Both the position numbers and the translations under genes were made by a program. This document shows positions 17,102 to 26,693 of a DNA stretch of 64,000 nucleotides, one piece after another; position 1 is the first letter of the stretch; each line of letters opens with the position of its first letter. Under the pieces are notes generated by a model, which worked only from the letters and a program-made list of their open reading frames with translations, was not told the origin of the DNA and did no database searches. Source of the stretch: Marinihelvus fidelis (GTDB lineage Bacteria; Pseudomonadota; Gammaproteobacteria; Xanthomonadales; SZUA-36); contig NZ_VYXP01000006.1 of assembly GCF_008725655.1 (NCBI RefSeq), positions 200,024-264,023 of the forward strand, read 5' to 3'.

Positions 17102-17129
17102 CGCGTTACGCGTTACGGGTGACGGGTTA
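17101..17129. repeat. Heptamer array, site A
   Basis: Four contiguous 7-mers (ACGCGTT twice, ACGGGTG, ACGGGTT) fill the whole space between the convergent glutaredoxin and exonuclease genes. The last unit supplies the TAA stop of the exonuclease (17127-17129). It is the same family (GTNACSS) as the arrays at 36845, 60641, 61948 and 63254. Confidence 0.8.
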
Positions 17130-17903
17130 GAGCGAGAATTCGGCGATGGCGGGGGCGTGGTCGGAGGGGCGTTCCTGGCGGCGGGGCTCGATATCGACGT
17201 AGGCCGCGGTGCAGCGGTCGGCGAGCGCCTTTGACGCCAGCACCAGGTCGATTCGCAGGCCCATCTTGCGGCGGAAGGCGTTCATTCGGTAGTCCCACCA
17301 GCTCCAGGTCCGTTCTTCCTGCTCGAACAGGCGGAAGGTATCGGCCAGGCCCGGCGCGCACAGCTTCGCCAGCGCATCGCGCTCCGGCGTGCTGCACAGG
17401 ATCTGCTCGTGCCAGGCCTCCGGGTCGTGAACGTCGCGGTCATCCGGGGCGATATTGAAATCACCCAGCACGATGACCTTCTCGTGCGCCTGCATCTCGG
17501 CCCTGACCCACTCGGTCACCGCCGCAAGCCACGCCAGCTTGTACTCGTACTTGTCCGAACCGACTTCCTTGCCATTGACCACGTACAGGTCGATCACGCG
17601 GACATCACCGTAGGTTGCCGCCAGCACGCGCCGCTGCGGGTCGTCGAAACCCGGGATATCCATGATGATGCCGTCCGCGCTCGCGGGCTCGCGGCTGAGG
17701 ATGGCAACGCCGTTATAGGTGGGCTGCCCGGAATAGACACTGTGATAGCCGGCCTCCGCCAGCGCCTCGACGGGGAACTTTTCGTCCACGAGCTTGGTTT
17801 CCTGCAGCGCGAGAATGTCGGGCTGCGCGTCGGCGCACCACGCCAGCACATGGGGCAGTCGTACATTCAAGGAATTGACATTCCAGGATGCTACTTTCAG
17901 CAT
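17127..17903 (-). CDS. xthA: Exodeoxyribonuclease III
   Basis: This 258-residue enzyme of the exonuclease-endonuclease-phosphatase fold has LKVASWNVNSLNVR at the start, LALQETK, a central GDFNIAPDD, LRIDLVLAS and the C-terminal SDHAPAIAEF. These carry the metal ligands and catalytic histidine of ExoIII/AP endonucleases, which repair abasic sites. I chose ATG 17903 because the fold starts there; an upstream in-frame start at 17981 adds unrelated residues. Its stop codon lies in the heptamer array. Confidence 0.93.
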   Translation of the reverse strand: MLKVASWNVNSLNVRLPHVLAWCADAQPDILALQETKLVDEKFPVEALAEAGYHSVYSGQPTYNGVAILSREPASADGIIMDIPGFDDPQRRVLAATYGDVRVIDLYVVNGKEVGSDKYEYKLAWLAAVTEWVRAEMQAHEKVIVLGDFNIAPDDRDVHDPEAWHEQILCSTPERDALAKLCAPGLADTFRLFEQEERTWSWWDYRMNAFRRKMGLRIDLVLASKALADRCTAAYVDIEPRRQERPSDHAPAIAEFSL

Positions 17904-18027
17904 GACGAACGGTCCTCGGGGCCATCTTGAACGAGCCGCGGATGTTAGCATGGGCGCCGCGCCCGACGCCCGCGCAGCCACAGTGAATGGAGCCGACCAT
18001 GTCGCGAGTCACCGCAGGAGCACATGC

Positions 18028-18405
18028 ATGAAACCGGGCAAGACAGGCATCAGCCGGATCATTGACGCCACGGGCTATTCGATGAAGGGGCTACGCGCCA
18101 CCTGGGTCAGCGAGGCCGCGTTCCGCCAGGAAGTGCTGCTGGCCGTGGTCCTGTTGCCGCTGTCGTTCTGGCTGGCGACCACCCCAGTACAATGGGTGAT
18201 CCTGGTGGCCCCGTTGATGCTGATGCTGATCGTCGAACTGCTCAACAGCGCCGTCGAGGCAGTGGTTGATCGCATTAGCGACGCGCATCACGAACTGTCC
18301 GGGCGCGCCAAGGACATGGGCTCCGCGGCCGTCCTGCTGTCACTCATCCTGCTCGCGTCCTCGTGGGGCGCCATTGCCTGGGAGCGTTTCCATGGTTTTG
18401 CCTAG
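18028..18405 (+). CDS. dgkA: Diacylglycerol kinase
   Basis: This 125-residue inner-membrane enzyme has the prokaryotic DgkA layout: a basic N-terminus, [13 protein letters not shown] in TM1, and the active-site segment [14 protein letters not shown] before a third TM. It phosphorylates diacylglycerol released by envelope glycan synthesis. AGGAG at 18016-18020 fixes the start at ATG 18028, although the frame is open further upstream. Its 3' end overlaps the next gene by 14 bp. Confidence 0.94.
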   Translation: MKPGKTGISRIIDATGYSMKGLRATWVSEAAFRQEVLLAVVLLPLSFWLATTPVQWVILVAPLMLMLIVELLNSAVEAVVDRISDAHHELSGRAKDMGSAAVLLSLILLASSWGAIAWERFHGFA

Positions 18406-18703
18406 ATTTTCCCTGACGACCCCCCTGCCCCGAATTCTCGTCGCCATCGTCATGTGCGCCTGGCTGGCGGCCTGTGCCGGGCAGGACGACGACAACGAAG
18501 CCACCGGGAAAGCCGCGGCCACCGCGCCGGAGACTGTCGCCGAAGACTGTGTCCTGGACCCGCCGGGCGAACCGGTCATGTGCACCCAGCAGTACGACCC
18601 GGTCTGCGGCTGCGATGGCAAGACCTATGGCAACGCCTGCATGGCCCGCGGCGCGGGCGTGCCGAGTTTCACCCCGGGAGCCTGCGGCAGCGGCCTGGAC
18701 TGA
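18392..18703 (+). CDS. Kazal-type protease inhibitor domain lipoprotein
   Basis: This 103-residue protein has a lipobox LAAC (Cys28) and a short acidic linker. It then has one Kazal domain with spaced cysteines around [20 protein letters not shown]. Kazal domains inhibit serine proteases by a canonical loop. A membrane-anchored copy could guard the envelope against its own or foreign proteases, but that is inference. ATG 18392 lies inside the dgkA 3' end, so the two are probably co-transcribed. Confidence 0.85.
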   Translation: MVLPRFSLTTPLPRILVAIVMCAWLAACAGQDDDNEATGKAAATAPETVAEDCVLDPPGEPVMCTQQYDPVCGCDGKTYGNACMARGAGVPSFTPGACGSGLD

Positions 18704-18783
18704 GCACTCGTCCACCCGTGCTGGACGCGGCAGCCCCACGCGGGTTAAGTTGCCGCGATGAAAACCGACTGCCTGGACACGCC

Positions 18784-19206
18784 ATGACCCTGAACCTGAG
18801 AGCCGCCTTTCTCCTGCTGCTGGTTGCCGTAATGGCCGCTGGCTGTCACACACCGAAGCAGGACAAGAGCCTGGATGAGACCCTGAGCCAGTACGAATCG
18901 ATGGTTCGCTGGAGTGAATGGGATGGCGCCGTCGGCTTCGTGGCACCCGATTTCCTGGAAAAGCACCCGATCACGCGGCTCGATGTCGATCGACTGCGGC
19001 TGTTCCGCGTGACCAACTACACCGTCCGCTCAGGCACGCCGATTGATGGTGGCGAAGGCTTCGTGCAGGTGGTGGAAATCCGCATGTACAACAAGAATCG
19101 TGCCGTCGAGCAGGTCGTCATGGACCAGCAGGAATGGCGCTGGGACGCCGTCGGCGAGCGCTGGATGCTGCACTCCGGCCTGCCGGACGTTACCCGCCGT
19201 TACTGA
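18784..19206 (+). CDS. Small lipoprotein, unknown function (140 aa)
   Basis: The leader is hydrophobic and ends in lipobox MAAGC (Cys21). The mature part has a helix (LDETLSQYESMVRWSEWDGAVGF) followed by beta-rich sequence ending in WRWDAVGERWMLHSGLPD. This pattern recalls small NTF2-like or DUF4440-type domains, but I cannot assign a family. It is convergent with sppA, 21 bp apart. Confidence 0.7.
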   Translation: MTLNLRAAFLLLLVAVMAAGCHTPKQDKSLDETLSQYESMVRWSEWDGAVGFVAPDFLEKHPITRLDVDRLRLFRVTNYTVRSGTPIDGGEGFVQVVEIRMYNKNRAVEQVVMDQQEWRWDAVGERWMLHSGLPDVTRRY

Positions 19207-19227
19207 TCGACACGCCGCCTGGCAGGA

Positions 19228-21093
19228 TCAGCGGATCCTGCACAGGCAGTGCGCGGCGAGCGTGATGCGCTCACCGCTGGACGCCAGGTAGCGCATGTCC
19301 TCGTAAACCCGGTTGGCCAGGGTCAGCGGCGCCCAGTCGGCGCGCAGCGCGCTGACCGGGCCAGCGGCACCGGCCACGAGCGTGACCGCACCCAGCGTGA
19401 ACTCCTCCACGAAAGCCTCGAACGGTGTCAGCTCCTGCTGGTACCACTCGACACGGTAGTCCTCGCCCAGCCCGGCCATGCGGGCCGCGGCATCCACCGC
19501 TTCGGCGGTCGTGCCCAGCCGGTCCACCAGGCCGTGCCTGGCCGCCTGCGCGCCACTCCAGACGCGACCACCGGCGATGGCGTCGACCTCTTCAACGGTC
19601 ATGCCCCGCGCCTCGGCCACGCGCTCCAGGAACTTGCGATAGGTGTTCTGCACGCTGGCCTGGAAGATCTGCCCCACGCCCTCGTCCAGCGGCTGGTCGA
19701 TACGCAGCTTGCCGGCCATCGGGGTTGTCCCCACGCCATCGGCGCGCACACCAATTTTCTCCAGCGTGCCGCCAAAGGTCGGGATCATCGCGAATACGCC
19801 AATCGAGCCGGTCAGCGTGGCCGGGCTGGCCCAGATTTCGTCGGCGGCCGTGGCAATCCAGTAGCCACCCGATGCTGCCAGTTCGCCCATGCTGATGACG
19901 ACGGTCTTGCCGCTGTCGCGCAGCAGTTGCAGTTCGTTGCGGATCTGCTCCGAGGCCAGCACCTCGCCACCGGGGCTGTCCAGCCGCAGGACCACGGCGC
20001 GCACGCCATCGCGTCGGCCGACATCCCGCAGCTGGTGACTGAGCGCATCCGCGCCAATTCGTCCCGGACCCGGGTCGCCGCTGGTAATGTCGCCGGCGGC
20101 GACCACGACCATGACATCGGGCGCACCCGGCGCCGGAATGGGCGGGCGCATCATGGCCAGGTAGTCCTGGTGGCCGATGCGACGGAAGCCGTCACCCTGG
20201 GCATCGGGGGCACCACGCAGCGCCAGTTCCTGGCGGGCCACCGGCCGGGTCACCAGGCGGTCGACCAGGCCAGAACGCAGGGCCCACTCGGCCAGGTCAC
20301 CATCCCATGCCCGCGCCGCGGTGGGCAGGTCCGCCAACATCGGTGCCAGCGACTCCTCGGGGATGCCGCGATGCCGGGAGACCCCTTCGATGTACTGATT
20401 CCACAGGTTGCCCAGCCAGTGCAGGTTGGCCTCGCGCGCCTCCGGTGACATGTCGTCGCGGATGTACGGCTCCATCGCCGACTTGAACTCACCGGCGCGG
20501 AACAGGTTGATTTCCACGGCCAGCTTTTCCAGCCCCTCGCGGTAGTAGTGCCGTACACGCGAGTAGCCATCGATAAAGACCATGCCCTCGGGGTGCAGCC
20601 AGACTTCGTCGGCCATGGACGCCAGGTAGTAGCCGTGCTGGGTCATGTAGTCGCCGCTGCCGATCACGCCCTTGCCGGTTTCCTTGAACCGTTCGACAGC
20701 GCCTTCGAGTTCCAGCAACGCCGGCATGCCGATGCCGGTGAGATAGTCGGTATCGATGACCATCTGGGTGATGCGCGGGTCCGTCGAGGCCTTGCGCACG
20801 GCGTCCAGCAGGTCGCGCAGGCGCGTTTCCATGGGTGGCTGGTCGCTGGCCTGCTGCAGGGCGCGGTCGAGCGGCGTAGTCGTGAATTCTTCGACCACCT
20901 GGCCGAAGGGGCGTAACACCAGCGTGGTGTCGTTTTGCAGCCGTACCGGCTGGCTGCCCGGCGCCAGGAAGACCAGCAGCACGATAAACAGCAGCAGCAG
21001 GAACAGCAGGTTCAGGAACACCTTGCGCGCGCCATCGATGACGCGCCAGAGGCCTACGAAAAAGGTCTTCAGTCCCGAGTCGGGCTTGCTCAT
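19228..21093 (-). CDS. sppA: Signal peptide peptidase SppA (67-kDa type)
   Basis: This 621-residue protein has one N-terminal membrane anchor (residues about 20-45) and two tandem S49 domains. The catalytic lysine lies in FRAGEFKSAMEP of the first domain and the catalytic serine in GELAASGGYWIATAADEIW of the second, as in E. coli SppA. It degrades signal peptides left in the inner membrane. It lies 69 bp downstream of the GT2-like gene and probably shares its transcript. Confidence 0.95.
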   Translation of the reverse strand: MSKPDSGLKTFFVGLWRVIDGARKVFLNLLFLLLLFIVLLVFLAPGSQPVRLQNDTTLVLRPFGQVVEEFTTTPLDRALQQASDQPPMETRLRDLLDAVRKASTDPRITQMVIDTDYLTGIGMPALLELEGAVERFKETGKGVIGSGDYMTQHGYYLASMADEVWLHPEGMVFIDGYSRVRHYYREGLEKLAVEINLFRAGEFKSAMEPYIRDDMSPEAREANLHWLGNLWNQYIEGVSRHRGIPEESLAPMLADLPTAARAWDGDLAEWALRSGLVDRLVTRPVARQELALRGAPDAQGDGFRRIGHQDYLAMMRPPIPAPGAPDVMVVVAAGDITSGDPGPGRIGADALSHQLRDVGRRDGVRAVVLRLDSPGGEVLASEQIRNELQLLRDSGKTVVISMGELAASGGYWIATAADEIWASPATLTGSIGVFAMIPTFGGTLEKIGVRADGVGTTPMAGKLRIDQPLDEGVGQIFQASVQNTYRKFLERVAEARGMTVEEVDAIAGGRVWSGAQAARHGLVDRLGTTAEAVDAAARMAGLGEDYRVEWYQQELTPFEAFVEEFTLGAVTLVAGAAGPVSALRADWAPLTLANRVYEDMRYLASSGERITLAAHCLCRIR

Positions 21094-21162
21094 GTTGCCG
21101 GATCCATTACAGGTATGCCGCCATTGTAGGGTCGCGCCGGGGTAGCGACAATGCGGCGGAGG

Positions 21163-22077
21163 TCATGCCCCGGGCTGGCCGTCCCAGGAGCGGATGAGCT
21201 GGAAATGGCGCTTGGAAAAGTCCCGGCCGGTGATCGCTTCCAGGCGCGCCAGCCAGCGATGTTTGCGCTCACGCGACGTCAGCCGGTGGTCCGGGTCGAA
21301 CTCGAAGGACGGGTTGGCATGCGCGTCCAGCCAGTCGCTCATGATCGCGGGGTGCTCGCCCTCGAACACGCTGATCTGCTGCGGGTCGATCCGGCCGTAA
21401 CCGGCGCCAAACGCCTGTTTTTCCGACCAGTACTGGTTACCAATGTCGGCCTTGGCCTGCACGTAGCGCGCGTGGCGCGCATTGCCATAGTGATAGATGG
21501 GGATATTCAGCGCGGCCGCCCTGGGGTAGCGGGTACGGCGCTTGTTTCGGCCACCGTGCCAGGTGCGATCACGGATCACCGCCCAGTACAGGCCGTCCGG
21601 TGCGATGGTTCGAATGCTGTTGCGAATGATCCGGCAGGCCTTGCGGTAGGCCTGCGAGGCATGGTGTACATGGCCTGCATCACCGTAGAAATGGATATAG
21701 TCAAACGCCAGCGCCTCCACCTCGCGGTCGTCCAGGTAGTGCGCCATCGCGGCCCGCAGCCGCGCCGTGTCGTCCTCGTGCAGGACTTCATCGCCCTCCA
21801 GGTAGAAGGCCCAGTCACCGGTGCAGTTGTACTGCGCGATCATCTTCTGCTGGCCGTAGACAAAACCGTGGCTGCGGCAGGCCTCGTTCCAGGTGGTCTC
21901 CACCAGGCGCAGTTTCGGCTCGTTCATGTCACGCAGGCACTGCAGGGTACCGTCGTCACCGCGGCCCACGGCGACGACAAATTCGTCGCAAACGGGCAGG
22001 GCCGAGCGGATGCTCTCGACGAAGGGATAACCCAGGCGGATACCGTCCCGGATGAAGCTGAATCCACTGACCTTCAT
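21163..22077 (-). CDS. Glycosyltransferase, GT2-like
   Basis: This 304-residue protein starts with MKVSGFSFIRDGIRLGYPFVESIRS, followed by a predicted nucleotide-sugar site. It has an acidic motif in WAFYLEGDEVLHEDD that fits the GT-A DXD-type metal site. No membrane segment is evident. It is divergent from the GT1 gene across only 25 bp, suggesting joint control of a surface glycan step; the acceptor is unknown. Confidence 0.8.
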   Translation of the reverse strand: MKVSGFSFIRDGIRLGYPFVESIRSALPVCDEFVVAVGRGDDGTLQCLRDMNEPKLRLVETTWNEACRSHGFVYGQQKMIAQYNCTGDWAFYLEGDEVLHEDDTARLRAAMAHYLDDREVEALAFDYIHFYGDAGHVHHASQAYRKACRIIRNSIRTIAPDGLYWAVIRDRTWHGGRNKRRTRYPRAAALNIPIYHYGNARHARYVQAKADIGNQYWSEKQAFGAGYGRIDPQQISVFEGEHPAIMSDWLDAHANPSFEFDPDHRLTSRERKHRWLARLEAITGRDFSKRHFQLIRSWDGQPGA

Positions 22078-22102
22078 GGCACGGATACATTACTATATTT
22101 CC

Positions 22103-23179
22103 ATGCGAGTGGGCCTCGACATCAGCCAGGCGGTCAAGCGCCGTGGCCGCGGGATCGCCCGCTACATCCGACAGGTCGTGCCGGCGCTGGCGGCGTTGCC
22201 TCTGGACGGCCGGCTGGAGATTCGCGCCCACCGCTGGACCCGGCGCGCACTGGTCGCCGACCTGGCTCCGGACTGGCCCCGACACTGCTTGCTGCTGAAC
22301 CGCGCGGGCCGTGAACTCGACCTGTTCCATGGCTTCGGTAATCACCTGCCCGGGCGTGGCCGCGTACCGCTCAGTTTCACCGTGCACGACGTCCGCGCGC
22401 TGGACCAGCCCGCCGGCTACGAAGGGCGCGAGCGGCTGATCCGGAACCTGGGGCGGGCGGACGGTGTGCTGTGCCTGACGCAATACGGCCGTGATCGCCT
22501 TCTGCACCATCATCCGGAGCTTGCCGACCGGCATGTCGCGGTGGTGCCGCACGGCGTTGACCACGGCGTGTTCAACCCCCGCCCTGTGGACGAGGCCCAA
22601 GCCACCACGCGACGCTATGGCCTGGACGCACCCTACCTGCTGCAACTGGGCAGCTGGTTTCCGCACAAGAACCTGGAACTGTCCATCCGCGCCTTCGCGG
22701 CCAGCCGCGCCCGTGGCGCCGGCCTGCGCCTGGCCTTCGTGGGCGGCGGTGCGCCCGATGCCTACCTGGCCCGCTTGCGCGAGCTCGCGGCGACCCTGGG
22801 CGTGGGCAACGACATCCACTGGGTTGAGCATGTGCCGGGCCCCGACCTGCCTGGCCTGCTTTCGGCCAGCCGTGCGCTGCTGCAACCGTCACGCTATGAA
22901 GGCTTCGCCCTGCCCATCCTCGAGGCCATGGCCTGCGGCACGCCTGGCGTGGTCTCGGATTCATCCTGCCTGCCGGAAGTCTCCGGCGGTTGCTGGCCGG
23001 TCGCGGGCCAGGATGACCCGGAAGCCTTCGCCGCGGCGATGGACCACGTGGCCCTGGATGGCCAGGCCCGAGACCAGGCCATCAGTGACGGCCTGGCCCA
23101 TGCCGCCCACTACACCTGGGCGCGCTGCGCGAGCGAGACCGCCGCATTCTTCCGGGACACCCTGACGCGCGCGCGCTGA
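22103..23179 (+). CDS. Glycosyltransferase family 1
   Basis: This 358-residue GT-B enzyme has VGLDISQAVKRRGRGIARY at the start, LFHGFGNHLPG, and VVPHGVDHGVF at the domain junction. LQLGSWFPHKNLELSIRAF follows, and the C-terminal nucleotide-sugar motif is PSRYEGFALPILEAMACGTP. I prefer ATG 22103. A -10-like TACTAT ends 6 nt before it and there is no ribosome site, so the mRNA may be leaderless; the frame opens at 22052 inside the divergent gene's 5' end. Confidence 0.87.
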   Translation: MRVGLDISQAVKRRGRGIARYIRQVVPALAALPLDGRLEIRAHRWTRRALVADLAPDWPRHCLLLNRAGRELDLFHGFGNHLPGRGRVPLSFTVHDVRALDQPAGYEGRERLIRNLGRADGVLCLTQYGRDRLLHHHPELADRHVAVVPHGVDHGVFNPRPVDEAQATTRRYGLDAPYLLQLGSWFPHKNLELSIRAFAASRARGAGLRLAFVGGGAPDAYLARLRELAATLGVGNDIHWVEHVPGPDLPGLLSASRALLQPSRYEGFALPILEAMACGTPGVVSDSSCLPEVSGGCWPVAGQDDPEAFAAAMDHVALDGQARDQAISDGLAHAAHYTWARCASETAAFFRDTLTRAR

Positions 23180-23237
23180 CCCCTTTTTCCACCTCACGCG
23201 CTCACCTACACTGGGTGTCCACCAACAGGAACTGACC

Positions 23238-24614
23238 ATGCCCTACCTTGCCGAGACCATTGACTTGCCGATTCGCCTGACTGCCGTTTCGCCGGACACA
23301 TACGAGCAGTGGCTGGCCCAGGCCCCGGCCCATCACCGCGCCTGGCTGGACGCCCACGACTTTAGCTGCAAGGCCGGCAAGTGGGCCGCGCTGCCGTCAG
23401 TTGACGGCGGCATCGAGCAGGTGATTTTTGCCGACGCGGGTGACGCTTGGATCGACCGCCTGGCGCGGGCCGCCACCGGCCTGCCCGCCGGCGCCTACGC
23501 GCTGGACTGCGACTGGAGCGACGAACAGAAACGACAGGCCGCCCTGGGCTGGGGCCTGGCGCAGTACCGCTTCACGAAGTACAAGGACCGGCCGGAGCCG
23601 GAGGCGCGACTGGTGCTGGGTGAAGCACTCGAGCGGCAAACGCGGGCCATGCTCGACGCGCAGAACCTGGTGCGCGACCTGGTCAACACGCCCACCGAGG
23701 ACATGGGTCCCGGCGACCTGGGCGCCGCGCTGGCCAGCCAGGCCCAGGCATTCGGCGCCAGCTTCTCGGTCATCGAAGGCGAGCAGTTGCTGGAGCAGAA
23801 CTTCCCCGCCATCCACGCCGTCGGCCGCGCCGCCGCCCGTGCACCTCGGCTGCTGTCACTGGAGTGGGGCCGCGAAGGCGATCCCCTGGTGGTACTTGCT
23901 GGCAAGGGCGTGTGCTTCGATACCGGCGGCCTGGACATCAAGCCATCCAGCGGAATGATCCTGATGAAGAAGGACATGGGTGGCGCCGCGCACGTGATCG
24001 CGCTGGCGCGCCTGGTCATGCAGGCGGGCCTGCCCGTGCGGTTGCGGGTTCTGGTGCCGGCGGTCGAGAACGCCATCTCCGGCAACGCCTACCGGCCGGG
24101 CGACGTGATTCCCACCCGCAAGGGCCTGAGCGTGGAGATCGGCAATACCGACGCCGAGGGCCGCGTGGTGCTGTCCGACGCACTGGCACTGGCCTGCGAG
24201 CAGGCACCGGACCTGGTCATCGACTTCGCCACGCTGACCGGCGCGGCGCGGGTGGCCATGGGCCCCGATATCCCGCCCGTCTTCAGCAATCGCAAGGACG
24301 TCGCGCGCGGCCTGGTGGACGCCGGGGAAACCACCGAGGACCCGTTGTGGGAACTGCCGCTGTACAAGCCCTACCGCAAGCTGATCTCCAGCGACATCGC
24401 CGACGTCAATAACTCCGGCAAGACCGCTTTCGCAGGCGCTATCACCGCGGCCCTGTTCCTGGAGAAGTTCATCGACCCGGATATTCCCTGGGCGCATATC
24501 GACACTTTCGCCTGGAACCCCACCGGCCGCGCCGGCCGCCCCGCCGGCGGCGAGGCGCTGGGCCTGAGGGCCACGTTCGAATTCCTGCGCCAGCGTTACG
24601 CCACGACGGCCTAG
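23238..24614 (+). CDS. Leucyl aminopeptidase family protein (M17)
   Basis: This 458-residue protein has the M17 metal and catalytic motifs VVLAGKGVCFDTGGLDIKP, MKKDMGGAA, NTDAEGRVVLSDAL and the C-terminal GRAGRPAGGEALGLR. It removes N-terminal residues from peptides in the cytoplasm using two metal ions. The N-terminal domain is shorter than in PepA. The stop shares a CTAG palindrome with the stop of the convergent DUF3667 gene. Confidence 0.92.
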   Translation: MPYLAETIDLPIRLTAVSPDTYEQWLAQAPAHHRAWLDAHDFSCKAGKWAALPSVDGGIEQVIFADAGDAWIDRLARAATGLPAGAYALDCDWSDEQKRQAALGWGLAQYRFTKYKDRPEPEARLVLGEALERQTRAMLDAQNLVRDLVNTPTEDMGPGDLGAALASQAQAFGASFSVIEGEQLLEQNFPAIHAVGRAAARAPRLLSLEWGREGDPLVVLAGKGVCFDTGGLDIKPSSGMILMKKDMGGAAHVIALARLVMQAGLPVRLRVLVPAVENAISGNAYRPGDVIPTRKGLSVEIGNTDAEGRVVLSDALALACEQAPDLVIDFATLTGAARVAMGPDIPPVFSNRKDVARGLVDAGETTEDPLWELPLYKPYRKLISSDIADVNNSGKTAFAGAITAALFLEKFIDPDIPWAHIDTFAWNPTGRAGRPAGGEALGLRATFEFLRQRYATTA

Positions 24615-25675
24615 AACATCAGGAAGCCCAACAGCGCGATGAACAGCGACACGGTGCTGGCCAGCACCGTGTAGGTGACCCAGACCAGCAGGCCCTTGAG
24701 CAGGGTCATGGGCCACGACTGCCGGTACACGGTCTTCAGCGACATCAGCAGGTAGACCGGCATCCAGCAGAACATCACGGCGCCCAGCACCGACGCGGCA
24801 TGTGAACCCCAGGCCCCGGAGCCCAGCGCGTCGGAAATGGTGTCCAGCAACAACACCATGGACATGACCACGAACAGGAAGGCGTGGTTGTGCAACGACA
24901 GCACCAGGTGCTCGACGTAGTAGCGCCGGGCAAACAGGTACCAGAACTTCAGGATCAGCGCGAACACCGGCAGCAGCACGAACATGGTGCCGGGCAGCAG
25001 GTCCATGACCTCGCCGACAAACGCCCGCGGGTCATCGGCGATGTCCCTGGCCTTTCGCGGTGACTCGCCGATTTCCTCGTTGATCCAGTCATTCAGGCGT
25101 TGGGGCAGCAACGGAATCGCCACCGGGTTGGTCTCCGGGTCCCAGGGACGGTCATTGAACTGCAGGTTGGGAAACTCATCGGGCGGGTCCGGCGCGTCGG
25201 GCGTGATGTTGCCGGCCATGCCTTCCGCCATGACAACGGCGTTGTCCTCGATGGCCGCGACCGGGTCATCATCACCATTCGTGGTGATCTGGATCGGCAC
25301 GAACGACAGGGCCGTGGCGACCAGGAAGAACAGGATGCTGGAGAACAGGTACAGCCGCAACGGCGGGGTGTAGCGGTAGCGACGGCCCTCGAGAAAATCG
25401 CGGGTCAGCCGGCCGGGGCGCAACAGCAGCGGCTTGACCGTGCGGGTGAAGCGCGAATCGAAATCGACGAAGTCTTCAAGGAACTCGCGGAGTAACACCG
25501 GGAAGAACCGCATGATGCGCCGGTCCGGCTGGCCGCAGTAGTGGCAGAACGGGCCGGCCAGCGCGGTGCCGCAGTTCAGGCAATCGGCGGAACCCGCGCG
25601 GCGCGACGGCGCCAGCGTGTAATGGCCGTCCGGGTCGGCCGGTGCGTTCGACAACTCGCCCGCGGTCTCGCTCAT
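24611..25675 (-). CDS. DUF3667 family membrane protein with zinc ribbon
   Basis: This 354-residue protein has a zinc-ribbon-like CLNCGTALAGPFCHYCGQ at about residues 32-49. An FLEDFVDFDSRFTRTVKPLL segment follows, then RPGRLTRDFLEGRRYRYTPPLRLYLFSS, which is typical of DUF3667 proteins. Four to five hydrophobic segments complete it. A loop of about 100 acidic, proline-rich residues follows the first TM. Function unknown. ATG 25675 overlaps the SDR stop by 4 bp, so the pair is coupled. Confidence 0.8.
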   Translation of the reverse strand: MSETAGELSNAPADPDGHYTLAPSRRAGSADCLNCGTALAGPFCHYCGQPDRRIMRFFPVLLREFLEDFVDFDSRFTRTVKPLLLRPGRLTRDFLEGRRYRYTPPLRLYLFSSILFFLVATALSFVPIQITTNGDDDPVAAIEDNAVVMAEGMAGNITPDAPDPPDEFPNLQFNDRPWDPETNPVAIPLLPQRLNDWINEEIGESPRKARDIADDPRAFVGEVMDLLPGTMFVLLPVFALILKFWYLFARRYYVEHLVLSLHNHAFLFVVMSMVLLLDTISDALGSGAWGSHAASVLGAVMFCWMPVYLLMSLKTVYRQSWPMTLLKGLLVWVTYTVLASTVSLFIALLGFLMF

Positions 25676-26664
25676 GTCAGCATCCCCTCTCTTCGCATCC
25701 ACGCAATGGTATCGCCGAGCAGGGTGTCGATGGGCGTGAAACGGTAATTGAGCTCCGATTGAGCCAGTGATGAATCGCAGGTGGCGTGGTGGCAGATCAT
25801 CGCCGCGGCCTGCGGCGTCAGGTCCGGCGCCTGGTCACCGAATGCGGCGCCCAGCACCCGTGCCCGTGCCACCGCCTTGAGCAGCCAGGCCGGTTTCGGC
25901 CGTCGCGGCACGTCACGGCCCAGCCGCCGGCCGACTTCGCGCACCAGGTCGATAAACGCCAGGTCCTCGCCGCCCAGCAGGTAGCGGTGCCCGCGGCGGC
26001 CCCGGTCGAACGCTGTCACGTGCGCGCGGGCCACTTCGCGGACATCGGCGAAGGCGCCGCCGCCGGGCGGCACACCCGGCAGGCTGCCGTCCGACACCAT
26101 GCGGATCATGCGCGACCAGTTGTGCCGGTCACCCGGCCCCAGGATATGCGCCGGGTTGCACACCACGGCGTCCAGGCGGTCATGGCCGACCGCGCCCAGG
26201 ACGATGTCCTCGGCCGCGCGCTTGCTACGGATGTAGTTAATCCAGGTGCCGGCGTCACTGCGCGGCGTGGTTTCATCCAGCACGCCGTGGACGAATCCCC
26301 AGGCGGAGAAGCTGGAGGTATGAACGAGTCGTTTTACGTGGGCGCAGATCGCGGCCTCGACGACGTTACGCGTTCCTTCGACATTGACCCGTGTCTGCCG
26401 CGCGTCATGCCGTGACCAGACGCTGGTGTCCGCGGCGGCGTGAAAGACCGCAGTGGTGCCCGGCTTCATCCCGGCCAGCAACGATGCCGGATCGGTCACG
26501 TCGCCGGTGTGCAACCCGGCGCCCTGCGCCGCCAGCTGGCGGGCCGCCCGGGTGTCGGGGTCACGCACCAGCACGGTGACGGTCCAGCCACCGGCCAGCA
26601 ACTCGTGCGCGAGATGGCCACCGACGAAGCCGGTGCCACCGGTCAGGAAGGCATGTTGTCTCAT
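25672..26664 (-). CDS. NAD-dependent epimerase/dehydratase (extended SDR)
   Basis: This 330-residue protein has an N-terminal Rossmann motif TGGTGFVGGHLAHELL and FHAAADTSVW. Its active site includes the Ser segment HTSSFSAWG and YIRSKRAAE (the YxxxK pair). VCNPAHILGPGDRHNW follows. It resembles 3-beta-HSD / dihydroflavonol-reductase-like SDRs. The substrate is unknown. Its start is 29 bp from the divergent MATE gene. Confidence 0.87.
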   Translation of the reverse strand: MRQHAFLTGGTGFVGGHLAHELLAGGWTVTVLVRDPDTRAARQLAAQGAGLHTGDVTDPASLLAGMKPGTTAVFHAAADTSVWSRHDARQTRVNVEGTRNVVEAAICAHVKRLVHTSSFSAWGFVHGVLDETTPRSDAGTWINYIRSKRAAEDIVLGAVGHDRLDAVVCNPAHILGPGDRHNWSRMIRMVSDGSLPGVPPGGGAFADVREVARAHVTAFDRGRRGHRYLLGGEDLAFIDLVREVGRRLGRDVPRRPKPAWLLKAVARARVLGAAFGDQAPDLTPQAAAMICHHATCDSSLAQSELNYRFTPIDTLLGDTIAWMRREGMLT

Positions 26665-26693
26665 TGGCGCGGGTGGCTCGGGTACAATTCGGC

